A stretch of DNA of 64,000 bases. Origin: CAUUCX01 sp041844835. GTDB lineage: Bacteria > Bacillota > Clostridia > Peptostreptococcales > Anaerovoracaceae. Both the position numbers and the translations under genes were made by a program. The stretch is from assembly GCA_041844835.1 (NCBI GenBank), contig JBGZBU010000003.1:1-64000 (forward strand), given 5' to 3'. The number at the start of each line of letters is the position of its first letter. Within the stretch, counting starts at the first letter, position 1. The notes below the pieces were generated by a model that was not told where the DNA came from, made no database searches, and worked only from the letters and a program-made list of their open reading frames with translations. This document shows, piece by piece, positions 9,340 to 17,662 of the stretch.

Positions 9340-9367
9340 GATTTTGCAAGGTTTTACACAAGCGCCG

Positions 9368-10006
9368 CTATCCGTCCATCAATGCAAGCCCTCTGGCATA
9401 CTTCGTTATTTCTTCCCTGTCGATCATATACCTTTCGGACAGTTTGTCCCCCAGGGCAATCATGTCGTCTTCATCACCGGAATAGAGTTCTATCTCGAGT
9501 TCGCATATCGGCGTCGATTTCTCGGCCGCATATATTTTTCCGGTGTCTATTGCGAGTTCCACAAATGAGCTTCCGCTGTCGATCCTGCAGCGTCTGCGCA
9601 AATAATTCATACATATGACGGGTCTTAGCACTTCATTTCCTACAAGCTCGATGAGTTTTCCGCCAAGCTCGCTTTGCTGCAGCATTTCCGAGTCCGGCAC
9701 AAATTCAGCCATTTCACTGAATTCCTCCGTGTACGGCATATTGAGTTCATCTCTTTTGTGCAGCCCGTTTTCCGATGTTCCCTTGTTTTTAATTGTCAGC
9801 ACGGAACGATCTCCCTCCTGCCTGATGCGCAGGGACATGTCGTTTTTGGCGAGCAGACCTTTTGCGGAATCAAAATACATGGCCTTCATGCATACACTTT
9901 CTCTGGTGTCGGGATCACAACCGGCATACATCTCAAGATCTTCCCAGATTTCTTCCGCCTGTTTTCTGTCGCTCAAAGCATATTTCAATTCTATTTCCTT
10001 AACCAT
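9368..10006 (-). CDS. CYTH domain protein (triphosphate tunnel metalloenzyme family)
   Basis: A 212-residue protein beginning MVKEIELKYAL, where EIELK is the ExExK signature of the CYTH superfamily, which binds metal-chelated triphosphates within a beta tunnel. Further charged strands (SLRIRQEGDRSVLTIKNKG, RRRCRIDSGSSFVELAIDTG, CELEIELYSG) fit the tunnel. Members include tripolyphosphatases, thiamine triphosphatases and class IV adenylate cyclases; the sequence does not show which activity applies. It stands alone, convergent with nothing and divergent from the PTS gene. Confidence 0.85.
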   Translation of the reverse strand: MVKEIELKYALSDRKQAEEIWEDLEMYAGCDPDTRESVCMKAMYFDSAKGLLAKNDMSLRIRQEGDRSVLTIKNKGTSENGLHKRDELNMPYTEEFSEMAEFVPDSEMLQQSELGGKLIELVGNEVLRPVICMNYLRRRCRIDSGSSFVELAIDTGKIYAAEKSTPICELEIELYSGDEDDMIALGDKLSERYMIDREEITKYARGLALMDG

Positions 10007-10123
10007 ACCTGCCTCTTTTCATTTGCCGCAAAACGCGTGAAATGTTTTGCATGCGGGCGCAAAATATTGCATGGAAATCATACTACCATTTATTACCCGT
10101 TTTTTCAAGCTTTACCCATGGAG

Positions 10124-10152
10124 TTGACATGGGATTCATCATTATGTAGTAT
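10124..10152 (+). promoter_or_regulatory. Promoter of the PTS IIC-like gene
   Basis: TTGACA at 10124-10129 and TAGTAT at 10147-10152, 17 bases apart, about 82 bases before the ATG at 10234. The consensus -35 makes this one of the strongest-looking promoters in the window. Confidence 0.75.
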
Positions 10153-10233
10153 GGACTTTAATGAACTTTAAGTGAAAGCAAATACCTTGCTTATCGTGAA
10201 TGTTTTGTATTATTTTTCAGAAAGGCGGCAAAA

Positions 10234-11320
10234 ATGAGCAGTAGTAATATGTCGGAAAGCGGATTCAGGAATTTTCTCAAGAGAAAAAATATCGAATTTT
10301 CTGCAAAAAGATATCTGCAGGATGCGCTGTCGGCGATGGCGCTGGGATTGTTTTCATCCCTGCTGATAGGATTGATAATAAAAACTGTCGGAGAACAGAT
10401 TGCAGTTCTTGCAGGGGAAAACCCCTTTTCAAATTTCTGCATTGAATCGGGAACTATAGCTATGGGACTGATGGGGCCGGCAATCGGTATAGCCGTTGCA
10501 TGGGGCTTAAAATCTCCGCCGCTCGTGCTTTTTGCAAGCGCCATAACGGGCAGCATGGGAGCCACCGTAACAAGCTCCCTGTTTGAATCCGCGGGGGGGG
10601 CCCGCCGGAGCGTTCCTTGCGGCGGCGATAGGCGCGGAACTGGGCAAGGCGATTTCCAAAGAAACAAAAGTTGATATCATTGTAACTCCGGCGCTCACCA
10701 TCATCGGCGGAATGCTTGCAGCGAAACTCTTCGGTCCCGGAATGGGCGCGCTCATGAGCGGACTTGGAAAAATAATCATGACCGCTACCGACATGCAGCC
10801 TTTTTGGATGGGAATAATTGTCGCGGTTCTGGTCGGACTTGCTCTGACAGCCCCTATTTCCAGCGCGGCGCTGTGCATAATGCTCGGACTTTCCGGAATA
10901 GCGGGAGGCGCCGCCACGGCGGGGTGCTGCGCACAAATGATAGGTTTTGCCGTAATCTCATATAAGGATAACGGTATCGGCGGATTGCTCGCACAGGGGA
11001 TAGGAACATCCATGCTGCAGGTATCAAATATCATAAAAAACTGGTGGATACTCCTGCCGCCCACTCTGGCAGGCGCGGTGCTCGGTCCCGTTTCAACTTG
11101 CGTATTTAAAATGGAAAACATTCCCATCGGATCCGGCATGGGCACATCCGGGCTGGTCGGTCAGATCGGCACTTTTACCGCAATGGGATTTACCGCGAAA
11201 GTTTTAATATTCGTTCTGCTTCTTCATATAGTCATGCCCGGATTATTGTCCCTTGCATTCGACCGTCTGCTGAGAAAGGCAGGAAAAATAAAAGCGGGAG
11301 ATTATAAATTGGATCTGTAA
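10234..11320 (+). pseudogene. PTS EIIC-like membrane protein (PTS_EIIC_2 family), frameshifted
   Basis: Two consecutive reading frames together make one multi-spanning membrane protein. The first (from 10234) runs through GTIAMGLMGPAIGIAVAWG to GATVTSSLFESAGG, then leaves the family pattern. The second frame continues as PAGAFLAAAIGAELGKAISK and TKVDIIVTPALTIIGG to the stop at 11320. The switch is at eight consecutive Gs (10593-10600); with seven the two halves join as SAGGPAGAF and give a full protein of about 361 residues of the PTS_EIIC_2 family, thought to be an IIC-type sugar permease. As sequenced the first frame terminates at 10674. It could be a true pseudogene, a phase-variable gene, or a base-calling/assembly error in the homopolymer. 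Confidence 0.85.
10593..10600 (+). repeat. Poly-G tract (8 Gs) at the frameshift site
   Basis: A run of eight Gs inside a coding region, flanked by GC and CCC. Seven would restore the frame. Long G runs are slippage-prone and are the classical substrate of phase variation, but also a common consensus error. Confidence 0.9.
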
Positions 11321-11353
11321 CAATTGAAATTTGCTGCAATGGCAAAAAGATAC

Positions 11354-11397
11354 AAACAACGGGAGGATCCGACAGCTGTCGGATCCTCCCGTTGTTT
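11354..11397. terminator. Perfect 22-bp palindromic terminator between convergent genes
   Basis: Both arms (11354-11375 and 11376-11397) are perfectly complementary with centre GACAGCTGTC, flanked by A-rich sequence on one side and T residues on the other. It lies between the stop of the PTS gene (plus) and the stop of the NEAT-SLH gene (minus), so it can terminate both. Confidence 0.9.
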
Positions 11398-11454
11398 TAG
11401 TTGCTTTAAATGAAATCTCCGATGCATTTCATAGCATCTTCTCATTATTCCCTG

Positions 11455-14400
11455 CTATTTCTTGTCGCTCTTTTCTTTTGCTGCTTTGGAGATTTCCACG
11501 CTCTTGAGATAACGCTGGAATATGGTGGCGACTTCGGCCCTTGTGATCTTGCTCTTAGGCGACAACTGTCCCTTGTTGTTCCCTTTGATGAACCCGCTGC
11601 CGCTTGCCCACTTCATAGCATCACTTGCCCACGGCGACACCTCGCCCGCATCGCTGTATTCCGAAATATCTTTGGACTTGCCCAATTCGGGATCATGTGC
11701 TTTTGCATAATTGTAAAGCATGGTCACAAACGCTTCCCGCGTAATCGAAGCATTCGGAGCGAAAATGTTATTCCCTACGCCTTTTACAATATTCTTGTTT
11801 ATTGCCCAATTCACCGCGCTTTCATACCATGCGCCGGATTTGACATCGGAAAGAGCGGCAGACGCGGAAGCGCTCGGAGTACCCGCCATCCTGTGGAGCA
11901 CCGTCACCACCATGCTTCTTGTCATATCCGCCTCCGGCTCGAATTTTGTGCTGCTGATACCCTTGAAGAGATTTTTCTCTATCACATATGCGATGCTCTC
12001 CTTCGCCCAATGATTTTTCACATCGGTGAGTTTATCAAACGCATCATCTTTTTTTCCGGCATCCTTTTTAATGACTTCGGGAACTGCAGTCTCTCCGCCC
12101 CCACCTGTCGTTCCGGAAGACGGCGCGCCTTCGCTGATCGATTTGAGATCCAATTTGAGATACACCTGCTGAGTTCCCATGCCCGGATTGTTATCTTCCA
12201 TCCCAAGCGCTTCCATTACGGGAACGAACACCTGAAGAGGTACCCATCCGTCGTCTTTTGCTTCGGGTATCAATTCATAGCTGAGCTCTTTCGGATAATC
12301 CGTACCGTACTCATCCGAAAGTTTGCCGCCGTCACTGTTCAAATGCCAGCTGTTTACGGTTACATCCGCAAGTTCTCCTTCCGGAACGCCATGGGCATTT
12401 TCAGTATATCCCGTTTTGAAATATTGCAGTTTCTGCAAATAACCGAATCTGCCAAGATATTTCATTCCGTGAAAATTCATGGTAATCGTATATGTCCCGT
12501 CATCAACAGTGAGTTTGATGTCATGATCAATAGCCCCGTCCGACATGGATTTCGACTTTTTATTGACTCGCATCATGTCTCCTCTTATTGTGTATTCTCC
12601 ATTTTTGAGCGTCTTTATGTCGAGCGAAGATTGAGGATTCGTGCCTCCCGGATCTGTTCCCGGATTTGTTCCGGATCCCCCTGTCTTTTTGAGCTCTTTA
12701 ATCGCCGTTTCTATTGCATCGGATTTTTCCTTTATCGCATTCGATATGGTTTTATCCGCTCCGGCATCACCGGCGCCGAGGCTCTGATAATAAGCCTTGC
12801 CCGCCGTAAGCGCGGTCTTGAGTTTTCCATACGAATCTGCCGTATAATCGGCAGCTTTCAGGCTTTCCGCTTTGTCCACCGATCTTCGGAGCACGGATTT
12901 TTGGAAAGTAGGAATCATGTCGACATCAAATCCGTCCAATTTTTCGGCGCTGTAGAAAACCAAATCCGCATCCAACGGGTTGTTGTACACATCTTCAAAA
13001 GGCTGTCCGCTTCCCATTGCGGGCGGAATCACATAGAAATGATATTTAAAAGTCTCGCTGTCGTATGTGTCATCAGAAAGCTTGATTTTTGCGGATTTCA
13101 GGCAGGCGAATTCGGAATTCGGATTGAAATCCGAATTGCTTAAAAGAGCTCCGTTCGCATCGGTAACAAAGTCAAACAGGGTCACATTCTGATCGGATTT
13201 GTTCCACAATGTCGCCATATGTGCCTCTATTCCTTCCTTTACGATAGGCTTGAAATTCAGATAAACCTCTTTGCTCCCGTCGATGCCCACGACGAGATAT
13301 CCTTCTTTTTGCAGAGTCCCCCCTGACATTGAGCCTTGCGACTCCGTACCGTATTTCAAGAAATCAGGCTCCACTTTGTACACCCCGGCGCCGAGCGCTG
13401 AGACATCAAGTTTCCGTTTTATTTCACCGATTGCGATCACATTTTCAGGATCAAATGCGGACAGTCCTGCAAAAATAAGTCCTTCATCCTTATACTCGAA
13501 ATATTTGTCGTCTCCGATCTGAACAATATCCATCCTACTATCGGGATACATGATATAGCACTTCCCGGAAATTACGGCATAAAATTTATTTGTATCCCAA
13601 TCTGCGGGAATCGGAATCAATACCCGCCCCTCGCGCTTGGGTATAAATGCCTGCCCGTCCTCTTTGATCGAAAGATTCCACACCTGAAACTTACCGTCTA
13701 TCGCTTTCTTTTTGAAATCATCATATATGAAGCCCGATTCGACCTTGGATACGCTTAACTTTGCGCCTTTGCGAATATTCGCAGTGCAGCTCTTATATGT
13801 GATTCCGGTTGCAGCATCATTTATTGTAACGGCTTCATCCGGTTTTGCATCGCTGAAAAACAATATGCCCGTTTCGCCGCCGTATTCGCCGTCCTTTTCA
13901 AAAGAGAGGCGCACTCCGTAAAGGAATTCGCTTGACGACAGAGGTATGCTCACCGTGCCGCTGTTTTTGTTATAGAGATTTTCAGACCAGAGAAGTCCGC
14001 TATGCCCTGTCAAATATCCCTTATATGCAGTACTCCCCTCAAGAGCGTCCGATTTTCTGCCTACAACTTTTTTAATTACGGGATTCATCCCCTTATACTC
14101 ATCTGTCAGCACAAAATCAATATTTATTTTATTTTCCTCATCCGGCGTCAGCCTGTAAGTCATGCTTTCAAATTTATCGCTGAAATCGACCTTCCATTGC
14201 GGAAGTTTTTGCGGCACTGTGGGAAGCAAATTTTTATTATACTTCATATACGATGTCAGCAGCGGATAAATCTGAGGCGGATTATCCTCGTCTTCCGCAT
14301 ATCCTTCCGCGAGATAGCAAATATCATTTCCTTTTATGTCTTTTACGTCAACTTTAAAAACCAGACTCTTTATATATTCTGACGGCTTGATCGACGGAAC

Positions 14401-15009
14401 TTCGGAGAGGAATTTCCCCGTATATCCGATAAATCCTATTTTTTTATTCAAATCAAAATTTTTCACAACAAATGTTGCCGTATCCCGTTCCTGATCTATA
14501 TTCTCGGACGTCGGTTTGTCGAGCCGCACGAAACAGTCGTTCAAACTCGCATCTTTCATACCGTCAATCTGATCATATCCCGTCAACTCTTTTCCATCAA
14601 ATGATTTCCAGTCTGTTCCTATTTTATTTTTTTGTGGTGAAATATAATGAGAATGAGCGCCGCAGAGAGCATCTATCTCGTCATTCTTCTCCTGCTTCAC
14701 CATATATATCGCCTCATATTTACTGTAAGCATTTACCTGGAAAACGAGATCTACATTGCCGCCTCCGTCCACGGTCAACATCAGCCTGTCACCGATATCT
14801 ATGCAGTGCCTGTGAGGGGCTTCATTATTCCAGTACTGCGGCGTGATCAAGACATTGTAGATTCCGGGGGCAAGAGCGTTGTCTGCACTTACGGACTGCG
14901 GCGGCTCAATACCGATCATGCCCGCAAGCATAGCAAGCGCGGTAAGTACGCACAAGGACGTCCTGAGAACTCTTTTTTTTACACCGGTTATGTTTATAAT
15001 TTCTTTCAT
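11455..15009 (-). CDS. NEAT-domain surface protein anchored by three SLH domains
   Basis: An 1184-residue exported protein. Residues 1-42 form a signal peptide (hydrophobic LCVLTALAMLAG, cleavage near VSA). NEAT-like modules follow; the clearest is in the last third (LKNGEYTIRGDMM, then HGMKYLGRFGYLQKLQYF), with more divergent ones near residue 46 (LAPGIYNVLITP) and in the middle (GAGVYKVEPDFLKYG). A FIVAR-like helical linker (AESLKAADYTADSYGKLKTA) and a Gly/Pro linker precede the last NEAT. The C terminus (from about residue 990) has three SLH repeats (FDKLTDVKNHWAKESI, LSDVKSGAWYESAVNWA, YSDAGEVSPWASDAMKWA) that bind secondary cell wall polymer. NEAT domains bind heme or hemoproteins, so this is probably the outermost heme receptor. 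The arrangement resembles IsdX/Hal/BslK-type SLH-NEAT proteins of other Firmicutes; heme binding itself is inferred. The ribosome binding site is weak. Confidence 0.88.
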   Translation of the reverse strand: MKEIINITGVKKRVLRTSLCVLTALAMLAGMIGIEPPQSVSADNALAPGIYNVLITPQYWNNEAPHRHCIDIGDRLMLTVDGGGNVDLVFQVNAYSKYEAIYMVKQEKNDEIDALCGAHSHYISPQKNKIGTDWKSFDGKELTGYDQIDGMKDASLNDCFVRLDKPTSENIDQERDTATFVVKNFDLNKKIGFIGYTGKFLSEVPSIKPSEYIKSLVFKVDVKDIKGNDICYLAEGYAEDEDNPPQIYPLLTSYMKYNKNLLPTVPQKLPQWKVDFSDKFESMTYRLTPDEENKINIDFVLTDEYKGMNPVIKKVVGRKSDALEGSTAYKGYLTGHSGLLWSENLYNKNSGTVSIPLSSSEFLYGVRLSFEKDGEYGGETGILFFSDAKPDEAVTINDAATGITYKSCTANIRKGAKLSVSKVESGFIYDDFKKKAIDGKFQVWNLSIKEDGQAFIPKREGRVLIPIPADWDTNKFYAVISGKCYIMYPDSRMDIVQIGDDKYFEYKDEGLIFAGLSAFDPENVIAIGEIKRKLDVSALGAGVYKVEPDFLKYGTESQGSMSGGTLQKEGYLVVGIDGSKEVYLNFKPIVKEGIEAHMATLWNKSDQNVTLFDFVTDANGALLSNSDFNPNSEFACLKSAKIKLSDDTYDSETFKYHFYVIPPAMGSGQPFEDVYNNPLDADLVFYSAEKLDGFDVDMIPTFQKSVLRRSVDKAESLKAADYTADSYGKLKTALTAGKAYYQSLGAGDAGADKTISNAIKEKSDAIETAIKELKKTGGSGTNPGTDPGGTNPQSSLDIKTLKNGEYTIRGDMMRVNKKSKSMSDGAIDHDIKLTVDDGTYTITMNFHGMKYLGRFGYLQKLQYFKTGYTENAHGVPEGELADVTVNSWHLNSDGGKLSDEYGTDYPKELSYELIPEAKDDGWVPLQVFVPVMEALGMEDNNPGMGTQQVYLKLDLKSISEGAPSSGTTGGGGETAVPEVIKKDAGKKDDAFDKLTDVKNHWAKESIAYVIEKNLFKGISSTKFEPEADMTRSMVVTVLHRMAGTPSASASAALSDVKSGAWYESAVNWAINKNIVKGVGNNIFAPNASITREAFVTMLYNYAKAHDPELGKSKDISEYSDAGEVSPWASDAMKWASGSGFIKGNNKGQLSPKSKITRAEVATIFQRYLKSVEISKAAKEKSDKK

Positions 15010-15104
15010 AATAATATTTTTCTCAATCTCTCACCACATATACACCGAAAAATACATGCGGCAATGCGAGACTGAATACCTCCTCTCTCCCGGGAAACCG
15101 AGCA

Positions 15105-15130
15105 AATTGACTTATACGCTAAAGTCAATT
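15105..15130. promoter_or_regulatory. 26-bp inverted repeat upstream of the NEAT-SLH gene
   Basis: AATTGACTT at 15105-15113 and AAGTCAATT at 15122-15130 form perfect 9-base arms around 8 bases, about 100 bases upstream of the start at 15009. It may be an operator, as a TTGACT -35-like element is embedded in it. Role unknown. Confidence 0.5.
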
Positions 15131-15159
15131 AAATGAAATATTTATCTGTAATAAAACAT

Positions 15160-15197
15160 CAGGGGAGACAACCGCATTCGTTCAGATATCTCCCCTG
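15160..15197 (-). terminator. Rho-independent terminator after the small secreted protein gene
   Basis: CAGGGGAGA (15160-15168) pairs with TCTCCCCTG (15189-15197), followed on the minus strand by a TTTTATT stretch. It separates the secreted protein gene from the NEAT-SLH gene, so the latter probably needs its own promoter or relies on read-through. Confidence 0.75.
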
Positions 15198-15232
15198 TGC
15201 CTGCCTGCTTTGCCGGCAATTTGCGGCAGCAG

Positions 15233-15790
15233 TTACATATTAAACTGATCGCAAACAAAATATGCATTCCGAACAGGATTCGGCATCATAGGAGGAGCGC
15301 TCGGCGTAAAATCAAAATAAATCTCAGCCAAATTGATCCCCCTGCCGCCGGCAAAAGATGTGATATTATTCGCATCAAGCTCCATGTAGTAATCGCCGCT
15401 TTCGGGACCTCCTGTAACCAAGTTAGTACCACCGCTGGAATAATATGCCTCGGTGATCCAGCCGGTATACCAAAGAATTTTCTTCTTTTTAAGATAAATC
15501 TTTATGGTATCGCCCTCTCGCACAGCCGATTGAATGACTCCCGTGCCCATGCCCATACCGTAGTTGTTTCCGTTCGCTTTGACGAATTTGGCACCGGTCA
15601 GCGTAGTCACCGTTCGGCTTTCATCCTGCCCTGCATCCGCAACGGCATTATCCTGCTCGGCAGTTACAGCCGGCGCAGCCTGTTCGGGTGCGGGCATTTC
15701 TTCAGCCAGAGCGCCTGCAGGTACCGCAGCCATCATGGCAAGCGCCAGAACAAGAGTTAATGTTTTTGAGAACTTTTTGAAAATCTTCAT
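15233..15790 (-). CDS. Small secreted protein of unknown function in the heme island
   Basis: A 185-residue protein starting at 15790, where AGGAGAG lies about 8 bases upstream (a longer reading frame to 15874 lacks one). It has a signal peptide (LTLVLALAMMAAVPAGALAE, cleavage near ALA-EE), a Pro/Ala-rich acidic linker, and a globular part of about 120 residues rich in Gly, Tyr and beta-type alternation (NGNNYGMGMGTGVIQ, IKIYLKKKKILWYTG, YYMELDANNI). No SLH, LPXTG or membrane anchor is present, so it is probably released. I recognise no family. Its promoter shares the special architecture of the NEAT-ABC operon (15912-15982), so a role in heme or iron capture, such as a hemophore, is a reasonable but unproven inference. 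Confidence 0.8.
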   Translation of the reverse strand: MKIFKKFSKTLTLVLALAMMAAVPAGALAEEMPAPEQAAPAVTAEQDNAVADAGQDESRTVTTLTGAKFVKANGNNYGMGMGTGVIQSAVREGDTIKIYLKKKKILWYTGWITEAYYSSGGTNLVTGGPESGDYYMELDANNITSFAGGRGINLAEIYFDFTPSAPPMMPNPVRNAYFVCDQFNM

Positions 15791-15911
15791 AAATTTACTC
15801 TCCTTTCTCAATATAAACTTATAACTGATAACAAAAAATTGTTTTCCCCGAGCCGTCAGCCAATGCACAATCATTCTTCAGCCAATACCAAGCCGGCATT
15901 CGGCGCATATG

Positions 15912-15982
15912 GTTAGCTAACGATAACTCAGTTTCGGTAAGCATATCACAACTTGTGCAAAAAGTAATTAAAAAATATTAAG
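15912..15982 (-). promoter_or_regulatory. Heme-island type promoter C (secreted protein gene)
   Basis: On the minus strand: CTTAATATTTTTTA (15969-15982), then 21 bases to a GATAT -10-like element (ATTACT -35, 17-base spacer, TATGCT), then the inverted repeat GTTATC-N4-GCTAAC (15912-15927), here 12 bases further downstream than in promoters A and B. Shared with promoters A, B and D. Confidence 0.65.
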
Positions 15983-15988
15983 GTCTTT

Positions 15989-17662
15989 TTATAATTTGTA
16001 AATTCTGTCGGATATGGCGAGCGTGGATTCTCTATGCGACACCATAACTATGGTTTTCTCATTTCTCGCCTGATACAGAGTTTTTAGAATGAAACTCTCA
16101 TTTTGACTGTCAAGATTTGATGTCGGCTCGTCAAGGAATATCACCGGTGCATCGGCAAGGAAGCACCTTGCGAGACCGAGCCGCTGCCTCTCACCGCCGC
16201 TGAAATTATCGCCCAGTTCAGAAACCTCGGTTCCGAAACCGCTGGGGAGACTTTCTATGTGCTCAAGGATGCCCGCTTTTTTGCACGCAGACCGTATATT
16301 CTCAAAATCCGCATCTTTCCCGGCAATCCTAAGATTGTCTTCTAATGTACCGGAAAAAAGTACGGTCTCCTGAGTCATGTAACTGATATTTTTTAAAAGC
16401 GAACTGCTGTTGATTTCTTCAATGTCAACGCCGCTCATGGAAATCCTCCCGCCGCTCGGACGCCAAAAACGCAGAATAAGCTTTAACAATGTGGATTTCC
16501 CGGAGCCGCTCTTTCCCTGTATTCCAAGGATTTCACCCTGATTTATGCTAAGATTTATCCCGTCAAAAACCACTTCATCTCCATAGGAAAATCCGAGGTT
16601 CATTACATCTATACCTGAAAAATCAACATCCGTACCCCCTACTACAGGATACACTTCCGGAGTTTCAGCGAGTATGCCAAGCACCCGTTCCCCCGCGGCG
16701 AGCGTATTGCTCAGAGTACTGCCCAGATTTGCTATAGCCACGAAAGGTCCGAAAGTGCTTATCATGGTAAGACATGCTATCAGAGCTTCCGGCGCGGTAA
16801 TTTTCCCGCTTTTGCCAAGCAGGAGCACTGCCGCGAGCATGCCGATTCCTGCAACGGATATGAACGCATCGGTTATGCCGGCGATATCGCCGCCCTGTTT
16901 TCTGAGCCTGCGCTGTTTACAAAGGAGCTTCTCCGTTGCGGCGCCTATTTCCCTCAGGGTTTTATCGCCCATATTGTATTGAATCACTTCCCGTATCCCT
17001 CTGAGATAGTCCAAAAACTGCCCGTTGAGATTACCGATTTCATTTCTCAGGCTCAACGCTACGGCATTGCTCTTTTTTGAGGAGACCAGCGGGAGGAATA
17101 TTGCCACGACGCTGTAAAAAAAGACTGCTAGCAGCATCAAGTAGGGATTTATAACGGCATAAAATATTATGAGCGCAATTCCGGTACCTGCCGCTATCAT
17201 CACGGGGGAAACGGTATGTGCGAAAAACACCTCAAGCAGCTCTATGTCCGCAGTAATTATGGAAATCAGACTGCCTTTATTTTTATTTTCAAGTTTCGCG
17301 GGAGCGAGTCTCCTCATCGCATTGAAAACCTGCCCCCTTATCTCGGCAAGTATCCTGAAGGCTATGAAATGATTGCAGAGCTGCTCCACATAGTGCAGTA
17401 TGCTCCGGAGAACGGCGCAAATTATCATTGCAGTCCCGTACCATTCCACATCATGTCCTCCGAACGGAAGTCCGGAAATCCCGCCCTTCCCGTAAATGAT
17501 GGCCAGCAGACCGTATCCGCCGAATATCCCAAGTCCGAATGAAAGCAAAAAACCCGCAATTCCCGCAACGACCGCAATTGCTATAGGCGCAATCATGGGT
17601 TTTGTAAATCCGAGCAAATTCCACATTATTCCGATGCCGTATCTCTTCTTGCCGCCTGTCAT
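15989..17662 (-). CDS. ABC transporter permease/ATPase (exporter fold), second subunit
   Basis: A half-transporter of 557 residues: a six-helix membrane domain followed by an ATPase with Walker A GKSGSGKSTLLK, signature FSGGERQRLGLARC and Walker B VIFLDEPTSNLD. The start is taken as the ATG at 17662, which overlaps the upstream stop as ATGA; a GTG nine bases earlier is less likely. With the preceding gene it forms a heterodimer. Such pairs next to an AraC regulator in an iron locus recall YbtP/YbtQ and IrtA/IrtB, exporter-fold ABC proteins that import siderophores, but CydDC-like export is equally compatible. Substrate unknown. Confidence 0.9.
   Translation of the reverse strand: MTGGKKRYGIGIMWNLLGFTKPMIAPIAIAVVAGIAGFLLSFGLGIFGGYGLLAIIYGKGGISGLPFGGHDVEWYGTAMIICAVLRSILHYVEQLCNHFIAFRILAEIRGQVFNAMRRLAPAKLENKNKGSLISIITADIELLEVFFAHTVSPVMIAAGTGIALIIFYAVINPYLMLLAVFFYSVVAIFLPLVSSKKSNAVALSLRNEIGNLNGQFLDYLRGIREVIQYNMGDKTLREIGAATEKLLCKQRRLRKQGGDIAGITDAFISVAGIGMLAAVLLLGKSGKITAPEALIACLTMISTFGPFVAIANLGSTLSNTLAAGERVLGILAETPEVYPVVGGTDVDFSGIDVMNLGFSYGDEVVFDGINLSINQGEILGIQGKSGSGKSTLLKLILRFWRPSGGRISMSGVDIEEINSSSLLKNISYMTQETVLFSGTLEDNLRIAGKDADFENIRSACKKAGILEHIESLPSGFGTEVSELGDNFSGGERQRLGLARCFLADAPVIFLDEPTSNLDSQNESFILKTLYQARNEKTIVMVSHRESTLAISDRIYKL

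Noticed and set aside
7960..9340. CtsR or CIRCE heat-shock operators upstream of clpP or tig
   Set aside because: No tandem GGTCAAA heptads and no TTAGCACTC-N9-GAGTGCTAA found by eye.
10191..11145. Minus-strand open frames opposite the PTS IIC-like gene
   Set aside because: The plus strand carries clear membrane-protein family sequence in both halves; the minus frames are Pro/Ser-rich shadows.
11410..13143. A 577-codon open frame on the plus strand opposite the NEAT-SLH gene
   Set aside because: It lies wholly antisense to a well-supported gene, has no family-like composition (rich in Arg/Phe/Ile/His as expected of a shadow), and no ribosome binding site.
15912..15927. A classical DtxR/IdeR box
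   Set aside because: The GGTTAGC half-site is suggestive, but the 6-4-6 symmetry GTTWGC-N4-GCWAAC lacks the usual 19-bp TTAGGTTAGSCTAACCTAA layout; assigned only as an unknown operator.
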